This document shows positions 23,239 to 28,077 of a stretch of 28,077 bases of DNA, piece after piece. The position numbers and the translations under genes were made by a program. The notes below the pieces were generated by a model. That model saw only the letters and a program-made list of their open reading frames with translations, had not been told where the DNA came from and made no database searches. The stretch comes from a virus, in IMG/VR virus record IMGVR_UViG_3300049855_000084, positions 1 to 28,077 of that record. One strand, written 5' to 3'. Position 1 is the stretch's first letter; every line of letters starts with the position of its first letter.

Positions 23239-23687
23239 GCCGGTGGGGCCGTGAACTTGGTCCGGTTGTAGGGCTTACCATCGATGTCGACCACGCCGAC
23301 ATGAGCCACTTGCAGGCCCTTTGCCTGATCAGGGGTCAACTGCTGGGCGGCGATGGCGATCTGGTCCAGCTCCCACCGGCTCACGTGGGGGATTCCCTCG
23401 GGGGTGTCGCTGAAGAACTCAAGCGGTGGATTGGTCTGTAAGTCGTTCAGCTCCTTGTCGCCGTCCCAGTCGTGACCCAATTCAGCCAGCTTGGCGACCA
23501 TCAGCATGCGCTCAGTGAAAAGCGACTTGTTGGCCTCGTTGATCGCCTTCGATTTCTCCAGCAGCTCATTGTATTGTTCGGCCAACTGCCGGTATTGCCG
23601 ACCAGAGCGAATCAGCTTCGCGGCGGCGGATTCGCAATGATCTGCACGGCGCGGCTGACCGGGGACAATGAGCTTTGATTCTGGCAT
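23235..23687 (-). CDS. Terminase-linked helical protein, unknown
   Basis: The 150-aa protein contains a probable coiled coil (residues 25-70, from AKLIRSGRQYRQLAEQYNEL) and a compact C-terminal part with DQIAIAAQQLTPDQA. It lies between the two terminase subunits and its stop overlaps the large terminase start (ATGA), so an accessory packaging role is possible. I do not recognise a family. Its start (ATG at 23687) lies inside the end of the 82-aa frame described next. Confidence 0.75.
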   Translation of the reverse strand: MPESKLIVPGQPRRADHCESAAAKLIRSGRQYRQLAEQYNELLEKSKAINEANKSLFTERMLMVAKLAELGHDWDGDKELNDLQTNPPLEFFSDTPEGIPHVSRWELDQIAIAAQQLTPDQAKGLQVAHVGVVDIDGKPYNRTKFTAPPA

Positions 23688-23860
23688 GGGATTGGGTCCT
23701 GGCTGTTAAATCGCATCACCGCCCGAACGAGGCGGCAACGCGAGGTGAATTGATTCATGTTCGCAACGTCGGACTTCTGCTGTTTGGCGGGACGCCATTT
23801 GCCATTGCAGCACTCTTCAACCATGTGCGGCGCATCGATGCGGAACACCTGGGGCTTCAT
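23612..23860 (-). CDS. Possible 82-aa protein in the gap after the small terminase
   Basis: The ATG overlaps the small terminase stop (ATGA), as in most junctions of this module, and the frame fills the 169-base gap before the 150-aa gene. The product has a Cys pair (VEECCNGKWRPAK) and an Arg/Ser/Pro-rich tail. The last 76 bases overlap the start of the next gene in another frame, which lowers confidence in the C-terminal part. No family recognised. Confidence 0.45.
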   Translation of the reverse strand: MKPQVFRIDAPHMVEECCNGKWRPAKQQKSDVANMNQFTSRCRLVRAVMRFNSQDPIPCQNQSSLSPVSRAVQIIANPPPRS

Positions 23861-24360
23861 TTCTTGGCCTTCACGCGCTCACGGGCCAGCGAGAGACGCG
23901 AGGCAAGATCGCCAGTGATCTCAACCTCGGTCTTTTCCTTCCAGTCATCGGGTCGGCGGTTCGACAGGTAGAACTTCGCGGCGGCGGTGTCGGGCGGGCA
24001 ATGCTCGGTGATCTTCACGCGCTCAACGCTGGAGCCCTGGCCAGGACCGCCAGAAACGACGACGATCTTCTCGCTCGGGTAGGTGTAACCCGTTGCCCGC
24101 TCATGAAGTGCGCGTTCGACTCGGTCGATGGCATCTTCACGACCCAACTTGATCGCGGCAGCAAAAAGCGGATGCACGCCGCGCCACTCCGTCACTGTAG
24201 TGCGCGTAATTCCAATAGCTTCGGCAATATCTGCCAGTGTCTTGCCTTCCGCTGTCATTTGGCGGGCAAGAATCGGATGCTCATCAGGATGATAGACGCT
24301 CGGCCGGCCCTTGGTCGGCGGCTTCTTCGCCTTGTGAATCGTGCGTTTTCCACGTGGCAT
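23857..24360 (-). CDS. terS: Terminase small subunit with helix-turn-helix
   Basis: The 167-aa protein starts with a basic stretch (MPRGKRTIHKAKKPPTKGR) and then a helix-turn-helix (KTLADIAEAIGITRTTVTEW, about residues 40-59). A helical oligomerisation part follows (LFAAAIKLGREDAIDRVERA), then a segment ending NRRPDDWKEK, which is common to small terminases that recognise phage DNA and load the large subunit. A GTG at 24429 would extend it by 23 residues, but that start lies inside the 19-bp repeat and the extra residues look non-coding, so I use the ATG. No clear Shine-Dalgarno is visible. Confidence 0.85.
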   Translation of the reverse strand: MPRGKRTIHKAKKPPTKGRPSVYHPDEHPILARQMTAEGKTLADIAEAIGITRTTVTEWRGVHPLFAAAIKLGREDAIDRVERALHERATGYTYPSEKIVVVSGGPGQGSSVERVKITEHCPPDTAAAKFYLSNRRPDDWKEKTEVEITGDLASRLSLARERVKAKK

Positions 24361-24515
24361 GCCGGCAACCGTAGGCGCACAGCCCGAGCCGCGCCACGTC
24401 TCCCAGCGTAGGGTTGCAGAAACCGCCACGTTGCCGCCAGAGCCCCGAGTGAGATGCTCGACGCAGGCGGCTTGCCCGTTGGGCTTGGCCGGGTCGGGTG
24501 CGGATTACTTCTCAG
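24361..24515 (-). promoter_or_regulatory. Intergenic leader of the packaging operon
   Basis: This 155-base gap separates the tiny-gene cluster from the small terminase gene. It holds repeat copy B (24412-24430) and a small hairpin (GCCC-AAC-GGGC). I see no convincing -10/-35 pair. It is the only sizeable non-coding stretch in the right half of the window, so it is the most likely place for a packaging-operon promoter or a terminase recognition site. Confidence 0.35.
24412..24430 (+). repeat. 19-bp near-palindrome, copy B (upstream of small terminase)
   Basis: The plus strand reads GGTTGCAGAAACCGCCACG. It differs from the reverse complement of copy C at two positions, while its arm asymmetry falls in the same place. 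It lies 51 bases upstream of the small terminase start. Confidence 0.5.
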
Positions 24516-24617
24516 TCAGGCATCCCATACATATCGTATGGCTACCGCGTGCCAGGTTCTGGTGTGTCCAGTTGCCTTTGCCCATACGTCATCGATTAAA
24601 AACTGTAGGTCACTCAT
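24516..24617 (-). CDS. Tiny protein (33 aa), unknown
   Basis: This frame starts MSDLQFLIDDVWAK and contains three Trp and several His in only 33 residues. Its start overlaps the end of the 58-aa gene by 8 bases (ATGAGTGA). Such short coupled frames are common in phage early regions, but length alone gives little proof. No family recognised. Confidence 0.4.
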   Translation of the reverse strand: MSDLQFLIDDVWAKATGHTRTWHAVAIRYVWDA

Positions 24618-24786
24618 CTTCGCCAGTCAGCATTGAGCGGTAGGCGAATAGAAGCTCTCCGCATTCTTTAATCGGCATTCGCTCAACGAATTGCACCAAC
24701 GTCGCAGGCCGAAGGGCCAACTTGCACACCTGCGGCTTAGATTTCCGATTGGGAAACTTCCGTTTCATGTCTGATCTACGCATCAT
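24610..24786 (-). CDS. Small basic protein (58 aa), unknown
   Basis: The product begins with a strongly basic stretch (MRRSDMKRKFPNRKSKPQ) and continues with a probable amphipathic helix (LVQFVERMPIKECGELLFAY). It might bind nucleic acid, but no motif is diagnostic. Two ATG codons stand in tandem at 24786 and 24783, directly after the TGA of the 38-aa gene. The region is clearly AT-richer than the packaging genes. Confidence 0.55.
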   Translation of the reverse strand: MMRRSDMKRKFPNRKSKPQVCKLALRPATLVQFVERMPIKECGELLFAYRSMLTGEDE

Positions 24787-24903
24787 TCAATCTCCATCAT
24801 GATCATAACGATAGTTTCCAGATTCATTTAAATTGAACCAATCGAGCAAGGGCTCACCTGCAAGAAATTCATCCATTAACGTTATTTTGCGAATCTGTTT
24901 CAT
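24787..24903 (-). CDS. Tiny protein (38 aa), unknown
   Basis: The ATG overlaps the stop of the 121-aa gene (ATGA) and the frame ends just before the next ATG. The product starts MKQIRKITLMDEFLAGEPLL and ends with an acidic, His/Asp-rich tail. Perfect coupling on both sides supports it as a real gene despite its size. Confidence 0.5.
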   Translation of the reverse strand: MKQIRKITLMDEFLAGEPLLDWFNLNESGNYRYDHDGD

Positions 24904-25265
24904 AAATATTCCTTTATCTTCTCGACCATGCGCAACATGTCATCCTTTTCGTAAATCAAATAGAGGGCGTCGCTGTCAAATAATCCGTCACGCTTGGTGC
25001 CTGTAAAGTCAGCCGGAACAGATCTCCCAATCAGCATTTCCAGCTCAGCGCCAGATCCGCAGTCGGAACCATCACTCGGAATGATTTGGTCGCCAGTGAC
25101 CTCCAGATAGATAAAATCTATGTTCCTTCGGCCATTTCCATGGAGTGAATTAAACTTAATGCACAGTCCTGTGCCAGTCGATTCGGTTCCTTTAATTGAT
25201 CCGTGATATGAGAAAAACGTACCAGACGGCAGGGTGAGAAATTCTTGATGTTTAACGATTCTCAT
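24900..25265 (-). CDS. Phage protein of unknown function (121 aa)
   Basis: The protein starts MRIVKHQEFLTLPSGTFFSY, an opening I associate with small phage proteins of unknown role. A beta-rich middle and a C-terminal helix (MLRMVEKIKEYL) follow. It is acidic with no metal site or membrane segment. It is AT-richer than most of the window. Both ends are coupled: the start overlaps the HTH gene stop and the stop overlaps the next start, each as ATGA. Confidence 0.75.
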   Translation of the reverse strand: MRIVKHQEFLTLPSGTFFSYHGSIKGTESTGTGLCIKFNSLHGNGRRNIDFIYLEVTGDQIIPSDGSDCGSGAELEMLIGRSVPADFTGTKRDGLFDSDALYLIYEKDDMLRMVEKIKEYL

Positions 25266-25534
25266 TTTCTTCCCCTCGCCAAAGCCGACACAATCGCCTC
25301 CGTGTCCAGCTTCCTTCGGTCGATCTCTTCACGCGTCGGAAATTTAACGATAGGGGGGCGCACCAGCGTAGGCCGGCGCACCTCCAGCCGTACGCCCCGC
25401 TCACGGATGCGGCGGATGCGTGCCTGGACGATCTCAATCGTCAGCCCCAGCGCCGCGGCAATCTGCCGATCGGTTTGGTGCTCATCCCAGAGTTTGACAA
25501 TCTGGAGATTAATAGCGTCGTGTGATTCTCTCAT
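25262..25534 (-). CDS. Small helix-turn-helix protein (90 aa)
   Basis: Residues 10-45 form a clear helix-turn-helix: QIVKLWDEHQTDRQIAAALG, then LTIEIVQARIRRIRERG as the recognition helix. The fold type resembles homeodomain-like or sigma region-4-like HTHs. The rest is basic and Pro-rich, without a dimerisation domain. It may be a phage regulator, and could be the protein that binds the 19-bp near-palindromes, but nothing in the sequence proves this link. The start overlaps the 137-aa gene stop as ATGA. Confidence 0.75.
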   Translation of the reverse strand: MRESHDAINLQIVKLWDEHQTDRQIAAALGLTIEIVQARIRRIRERGVRLEVRRPTLVRPPIVKFPTREEIDRRKLDTEAIVSALARGRK

Positions 25535-25944
25535 GCGCTGACCTTCGCAGCGAAGATCGTGAACGTCAGGCGGTGGCCGATACCGTGCACTTGATCATTG
25601 GTTTCCTGAATGAATCCCTCGTGCATCAGATATTGGGCAATCTTCAATGCAGCGCCCCTGCGTGCGTGCTCAACCAGGAACCCCGAGCGCGATTGGGTGC
25701 CGGGGCGCGGTTCGTCCTCGACCATCACTGTGTACTGCGCTTTCTCAATCTGGCCCATGAGCACTTTGATGGTATGAAATGCCCCTGGGCCCGGCGTCCA
25801 TTGAATCGGCTCGCGTGGTTGGTGTCGATCAAAGAGCTCCATAAGCCCAGTTCGGTAGCGTTCGACGGCTTCGGATCGGGCATATTCCAGAGCCTTGAAA
25901 TCGGCAATCCGTCGCTTGGACTTGTATGGTTTAATCCGGCTCAT
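25531..25944 (-). CDS. Phage protein of unknown function (137 aa)
   Basis: The protein starts with a basic segment (MSRIKPYKSKRRIADFKALE), has a helix with RSEAVERYRTGLMELFD, and a beta-rich second half (QYTVMVEDEP, HRLTFTIFAAK). No known motif. A good ribosome-binding site (GAAGGAAA) lies upstream in an AT-rich 25-base gap after the 70-aa gene; this is one of the few junctions in this stretch that is not overlapping. Confidence 0.75.
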   Translation of the reverse strand: MSRIKPYKSKRRIADFKALEYARSEAVERYRTGLMELFDRHQPREPIQWTPGPGAFHTIKVLMGQIEKAQYTVMVEDEPRPGTQSRSGFLVEHARRGAALKIAQYLMHEGFIQETNDQVHGIGHRLTFTIFAAKVSA

Positions 25945-25969
25945 GAAGTAATTTCCTTCAGTTTTTATT

Positions 25970-26182
25970 TCAAAAGTGTGGTGTTTGTTGATTAGCCGAA
26001 CGCATCGGCACCTGTCGCAACTGGCGTCCGTCCGCCATCAGCTTCTCTGCCACAAGAAGGGCAGCGCATACCCCGGCTCTGCGTGTTTCCTGGGTCGGGG
26101 CCTGGACGTAGTCCTCCAGCGCGGTGGTCAGGGCCTGATTTGCGTCGAGGGCGGCGTCGAGGTGAGGTCGTAATGCGGTCAT
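25970..26182 (-). CDS. Small helical protein (70 aa), unknown
   Basis: The preferred start is the ATG at 26182, which overlaps the HNH stop as ATGA; a start at 26197 would add five residues. The product is mostly two helices (LDAALDANQALTTALEDYVQ, then RRAGVCAALLVAEKLMADGR). It may be an adaptor or an inhibitor, but no family is recognised. Confidence 0.6.
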   Translation of the reverse strand: MTALRPHLDAALDANQALTTALEDYVQAPTQETRRAGVCAALLVAEKLMADGRQLRQVPMRSANQQTPHF

Positions 26183-26508
26183 GCTTGGTCCACCCAAATC
26201 GCACAGAAATGCATCAGCGCTCTGGCGTCAGACTTAGAATCCAACCAGTTCCAGGCCAAGTTCTGGCGAATCAAAGCGACCAGGCGCCCAGTCATAGCCA
26301 ACCGGACCGGATGCTTCGCCCATGCAACGTCGCAAGGCAGCAGATTGCCCTTGGAGATATTGCAGCCACCGCAGACGTGAACGATGTTCCTGGCCCCACC
26401 GGCTGCCTGGTATCGACGAGAGCGGGGGATGATGTGATCGGCGGTGATTTGGTGAGGGCGCATGCGGTAGTCGCAGTAGTGACACTTGGTGCGGAGGGGG
26501 ATGGTCAT
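26179..26508 (-). CDS. HNH endonuclease (109 aa)
   Basis: The product has the full compact HNH signature: KCHYCDYRM (first zinc Cys pair, residues 9-12), ITADHIIPRSR (catalytic Asp-His), and HVCGGCNISKGN (second Cys pair and the Asn). Such small HNH proteins near terminase genes often nick or cut DNA as part of packaging. It could also be a free-standing homing nuclease, but it is tightly embedded (ATGA overlaps on both sides), which favours a phage function. Confidence 0.88.
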   Translation of the reverse strand: MTIPLRTKCHYCDYRMRPHQITADHIIPRSRRYQAAGGARNIVHVCGGCNISKGNLLPCDVAWAKHPVRLAMTGRLVALIRQNLAWNWLDSKSDARALMHFCAIWVDQA

Positions 26509-26684
26509 GGTTCATCCCTCGGCGCCGCTTCGTCCATCCCAAAACTCCAACCGGATGTCTGACACGTGCGCTCTTCCGGCCATGGGGCCACCGTGTGCAT
26601 GGGGATAAGCCCTCGCTCAGTGTTCACCGCACGCCAACAGATCGGGCAGATCGGCATGGGTTCGCCGTCAACCGTGATGATCAT
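26505..26684 (-). CDS. Small protein with a CPIC motif (59 aa)
   Basis: The frame starts MIITVDGEPMPICPICWRAV and has a third Cys (RTCQTSGW), so it could bind zinc with a short knuckle. Both ends overlap neighbours as ATGA, and it fills the gap between the 167-aa gene and the HNH gene exactly. No further family information. Confidence 0.65.
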   Translation of the reverse strand: MIITVDGEPMPICPICWRAVNTERGLIPMHTVAPWPEERTCQTSGWSFGMDEAAPRDEP

Positions 26685-27184
26685 GCGACCTCCGGCACAT
26701 CGAACACACCATCGGCTTCCGCCATGCGCTGCTCGTGATCAATCGCCCCGCGACGGTGACCGGTTGCCACGGCGCCATCGAGCCATTCGCGCACGGCCTG
26801 GCCATTGGGGATTGGGAGCATCTTGCAGGAAACCAGGATCGATAGCCCCCGGCGTCCGATACGGTCGGCCCATCGGTCGCCATACCATCCGGTGATCATC
26901 TCGCGGACCTTATCGCCGTTCACTGCCCTGCGTTCGACCTCGGTGGAATCATTAGCCTTGGCCAAGATGCGACGATGCCAGGCTGGGCCAAGCATGACGG
27001 GCCGCAGGAGGTCGATCATGTCTCCCTTCCATGCCAAGCAGCAGACCGGGAGCGGTTCGCTATTCTTGGTCCAGGAATCCCCCCAGGCTGACTTTTCTGC
27101 GGCCACGCAATCCACATAGGACACCTGTGTCCTATGTCCCACAGGCTGGCTGGAAGTGATCGCGATGATTGGTTTCTTGCCCAT
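26681..27184 (-). CDS. Phage protein of unknown function (167 aa), possibly self-regulated
   Basis: The protein is basic, has two adjacent Cys (EPLPVCCLAWKGD) and a C-terminal part with NGQAVREWLDGAVATGHRRG. I do not recognise a family. Its ribosome-binding site (AGGA, nine bases before the ATG) lies in ACACAGGACAC, which is nearly identical to one arm of a perfect inverted repeat inside codons 20-27 (27114-27137). The other arm can therefore pair with the ribosome-binding site. This suggests translational control. Confidence 0.75.
   Translation of the reverse strand: MGKKPIIAITSSQPVGHRTQVSYVDCVAAEKSAWGDSWTKNSEPLPVCCLAWKGDMIDLLRPVMLGPAWHRRILAKANDSTEVERRAVNGDKVREMITGWYGDRWADRIGRRGLSILVSCKMLPIPNGQAVREWLDGAVATGHRRGAIDHEQRMAEADGVFDVPEVA
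27114..27137 (-). repeat. Perfect 11-bp inverted repeat early in the 167-aa gene
   Basis: Arms ACATAGGACAC and GTGTCCTATGT are separated by two bases. A third, imperfect copy of the first arm (10 of 11, coding strand ACACAGGACAC) covers the ribosome-binding site of the same gene at 27191-27201. The three half-sites could form alternative RNA structures, or a DNA operator. Confidence 0.6.
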
Positions 27185-27186
27185 GG

Positions 27187-27480
27187 TTATGTGTCCTGTG
27201 TGTTTTTAGAGAGCCATTCGACTGCCTGGCTAAACCAGATTCGCTTACCATCGGGTAGAGGCTTCAGGAGCCATGAATACATCACGTCGAAGCACTCTCG
27301 GCCGTAAAATTTCCAGAGCCCACCCCGCGCCACAGCCTCCCGGTACGCCTTGGTGCGTTTGCATTTTTGGCAGGTGACAATGTGCGTCGACACACTGGTG
27401 GAATACGGCATGTTAGGTATCACTCCGCAGCCCGGTAGCGTAAGACAAGATCCGCGACCGTAGTGAATTTTATTGATCAT
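27187..27480 (-). CDS. Cys-containing small protein (97 aa), unknown
   Basis: I use the ATG at 27480, which follows a G-rich ribosome-binding stretch and overlaps the preceding gene by 11 bases; an ORF start at 27552 would overlap it far more. The protein contains CLTLPGC and a TCQKCKRTKAY segment with a CxxC pair, suggesting a small zinc-binding fold, and ends KNTQDT. Possible nucleic-acid contact; no family assigned. Confidence 0.7.
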   Translation of the reverse strand: MINKIHYGRGSCLTLPGCGVIPNMPYSTSVSTHIVTCQKCKRTKAYREAVARGGLWKFYGRECFDVMYSWLLKPLPDGKRIWFSQAVEWLSKNTQDT

Positions 27481-27688
27481 TCCCACCCCCTGCACGAAGG
27501 ACTTGCTCACGGGCTTCAAGTAATTTGCGAATCGACAAAGATGTACTTCCACGTGTTAGCTCAAACCCGGTATTTAAATAGTCAGCCGCCCGCAGCAACG
27601 CGACATACGCATCCGAAAGTTCAACGGATACGGTAACCGTTTTTGGGCGGTTGTCGTAGGGCAGCATGATGCTAATCGGCTCAGTCAT
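27470..27688 (-). CDS. Small protein (72 aa), unknown
   Basis: The ATG at 27688 shares one base with the SSB stop (TGATG). A GTG at 27691 is possible but would add only one residue. The product is a short strand-rich part (KTVTVSVELSDAYVALLRAA) followed by a helix (LSIRKLLEAREQVLRAGGG). It is coupled to SSB, so a role in replication or recombination is possible but not shown. Confidence 0.65.
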   Translation of the reverse strand: MTEPISIMLPYDNRPKTVTVSVELSDAYVALLRAADYLNTGFELTRGSTSLSIRKLLEAREQVLRAGGGNDQ

Positions 27689-28077
27689 CACGCCCCCTGG
27701 AATTGGCAGATGGCGAAGGGCGCGTCTTCCGGCACAGGACCGCCAGCAACAGGCGCAGGACGGCGCGGGGCTGGGGCGATGTCAGGGGCGGCTTCCGTCC
27801 GGTCTGCCACCGTCTCGACCTCAAAGTCAAAGCTGCCACAACGCACTTCAAGGCTGACCTGATTCTTGCCATCCTTGTCAGTCCAGGCCCGCGTGGACAG
27901 GTCGCCACTACCGGCAATGAATGCGCCCTTAACCAGCTTGCTAACCTGGAACTCGGCAGGCTCCCAGCAGGAAATACGCAGCCAGAGGAAGGTATCTTCC
28001 GCGCCATTGCGCCCCTTCTGTTTTTTGCAGATGGAGACTTCAATCAGTTGCTTGCCTCCTGCGGTTTTTGGTTCGGC
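27688..28077 (-). CDS. ssb: Single-stranded DNA-binding protein, C-terminal part (runs past right edge)
   Basis: The frame is open to the right edge with no start inside the window. The visible 129 residues match the OB-fold of phage/bacterial SSB: LWLRISCWEPAEF, then KGAFIAGSGDLSTRAWTDKD (loop and strand typical of the SSB core), then an SLEVRCGSFDFEVETV strand. SSB coats single-stranded DNA during replication and recombination. The tail is Pro/Ala-rich. Unlike the usual DDIPF-type end, it has EDAPF and then nine more residues (AICQFQGA region), so the partner-binding tip is either shifted or lost. Confidence 0.85.
   Translation of the reverse strand, partial: AEPKTAGGKQLIEVSICKKQKGRNGAEDTFLWLRISCWEPAEFQVSKLVKGAFIAGSGDLSTRAWTDKDGKNQVSLEVRCGSFDFEVETVADRTEAAPDIAPAPRRPAPVAGGPVPEDAPFAICQFQGA

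Noticed and set aside
24361-24429. GTG start extending the small terminase by 23 residues
   Set aside because: The start codon lies within the 19-bp repeat, and the added residues are unlike small terminase N-termini; the ATG at 24360 opens the usual basic segment.
1-28077. Diversity-generating retroelement (expected from BPP-1 likeness)
   Set aside because: No reverse transcriptase frame and no template/variable repeat pair seen; the tailspike C-terminus is outside the window, so absence is only for this region.
1-28077. CRISPR array, insertion sequence or integrase/att site
   Set aside because: No regularly spaced repeats, no transposase or integrase frame. The tRNA is complete and not next to an integrase, so it is not read as an attachment site.

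Overview
The window is part of a tailed-phage (podovirus) genome, free or as a prophage. Almost everything is read from the minus strand, so gene order runs from right to left. Packaging, portal, capsid, cement and short-tail genes follow one another with overlaps of 1-14 bases. The virion proteins look like those of T7-type short-tailed phages in the tail and internal core, and like Bordetella phage BPP-1 in the capsid (coat of 334 aa, Bbp16-like cement protein, Bbp19-like protein). The structural genes are clearly GC-rich, which suits a beta- or gammaproteobacterial host, but the sequence does not name the host. No integrase, repressor, polymerase or lysis gene is in the window.

Region by region, in transcription order. 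(1) 28077-25970: end of the early/replication module: the C-terminal part of a single-stranded DNA-binding protein, four small unknown genes, and a compact HNH endonuclease just before the packaging genes. (2) 25944-24516: an unknown 137-aa gene and an HTH protein, then an AT-richer run of a 121-aa protein and three tiny genes (38, 58 and 33 aa). Most of these junctions are ATGA. (3) 24360-21198: packaging: small terminase, two accessory genes, large terminase, then a GNAT acetyltransferase. (4) 21211-14293: head: a Gly/Ala-rich protein, a small structural protein, portal, an SGNH esterase with an inserted beta domain, Bbp19-like protein, scaffold, major capsid protein, cement protein and a small unknown. 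(5) 14251-2279: tail and injection: tail tubular proteins A and B, a gp14-like core protein, a 582-aa internal protein and a 2213-aa giant internal protein with an HEMGH motif. (6) 1967-1: a tailspike with a T7 gp17-like attachment domain and a pectate-lyase-type beta-helix start; it runs off the left edge.

The most unexpected part is the 311-base gap between the giant internal protein and the tailspike. On the plus strand, against every gene around it, it carries a plausible sigma70 promoter, a near-canonical tRNA-Gly(UCC) with C in place of U33, a second cloverleaf-like RNA that is not a canonical tRNA, and an intrinsic terminator. Other signals no gene explains are a 19-bp near-palindrome repeated in three intergenic gaps (before the tailspike, the acetyltransferase and the small terminase), and a perfect 11-bp inverted repeat early in the 167-aa gene whose second arm can pair with that gene's own ribosome-binding site.

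The SGNH esterase and the tailspike are both AT-richer than their neighbours and both act, by family, on surface glycans. I infer that they form a transferable host-surface module on a conserved BPP-1/T7-like virion.
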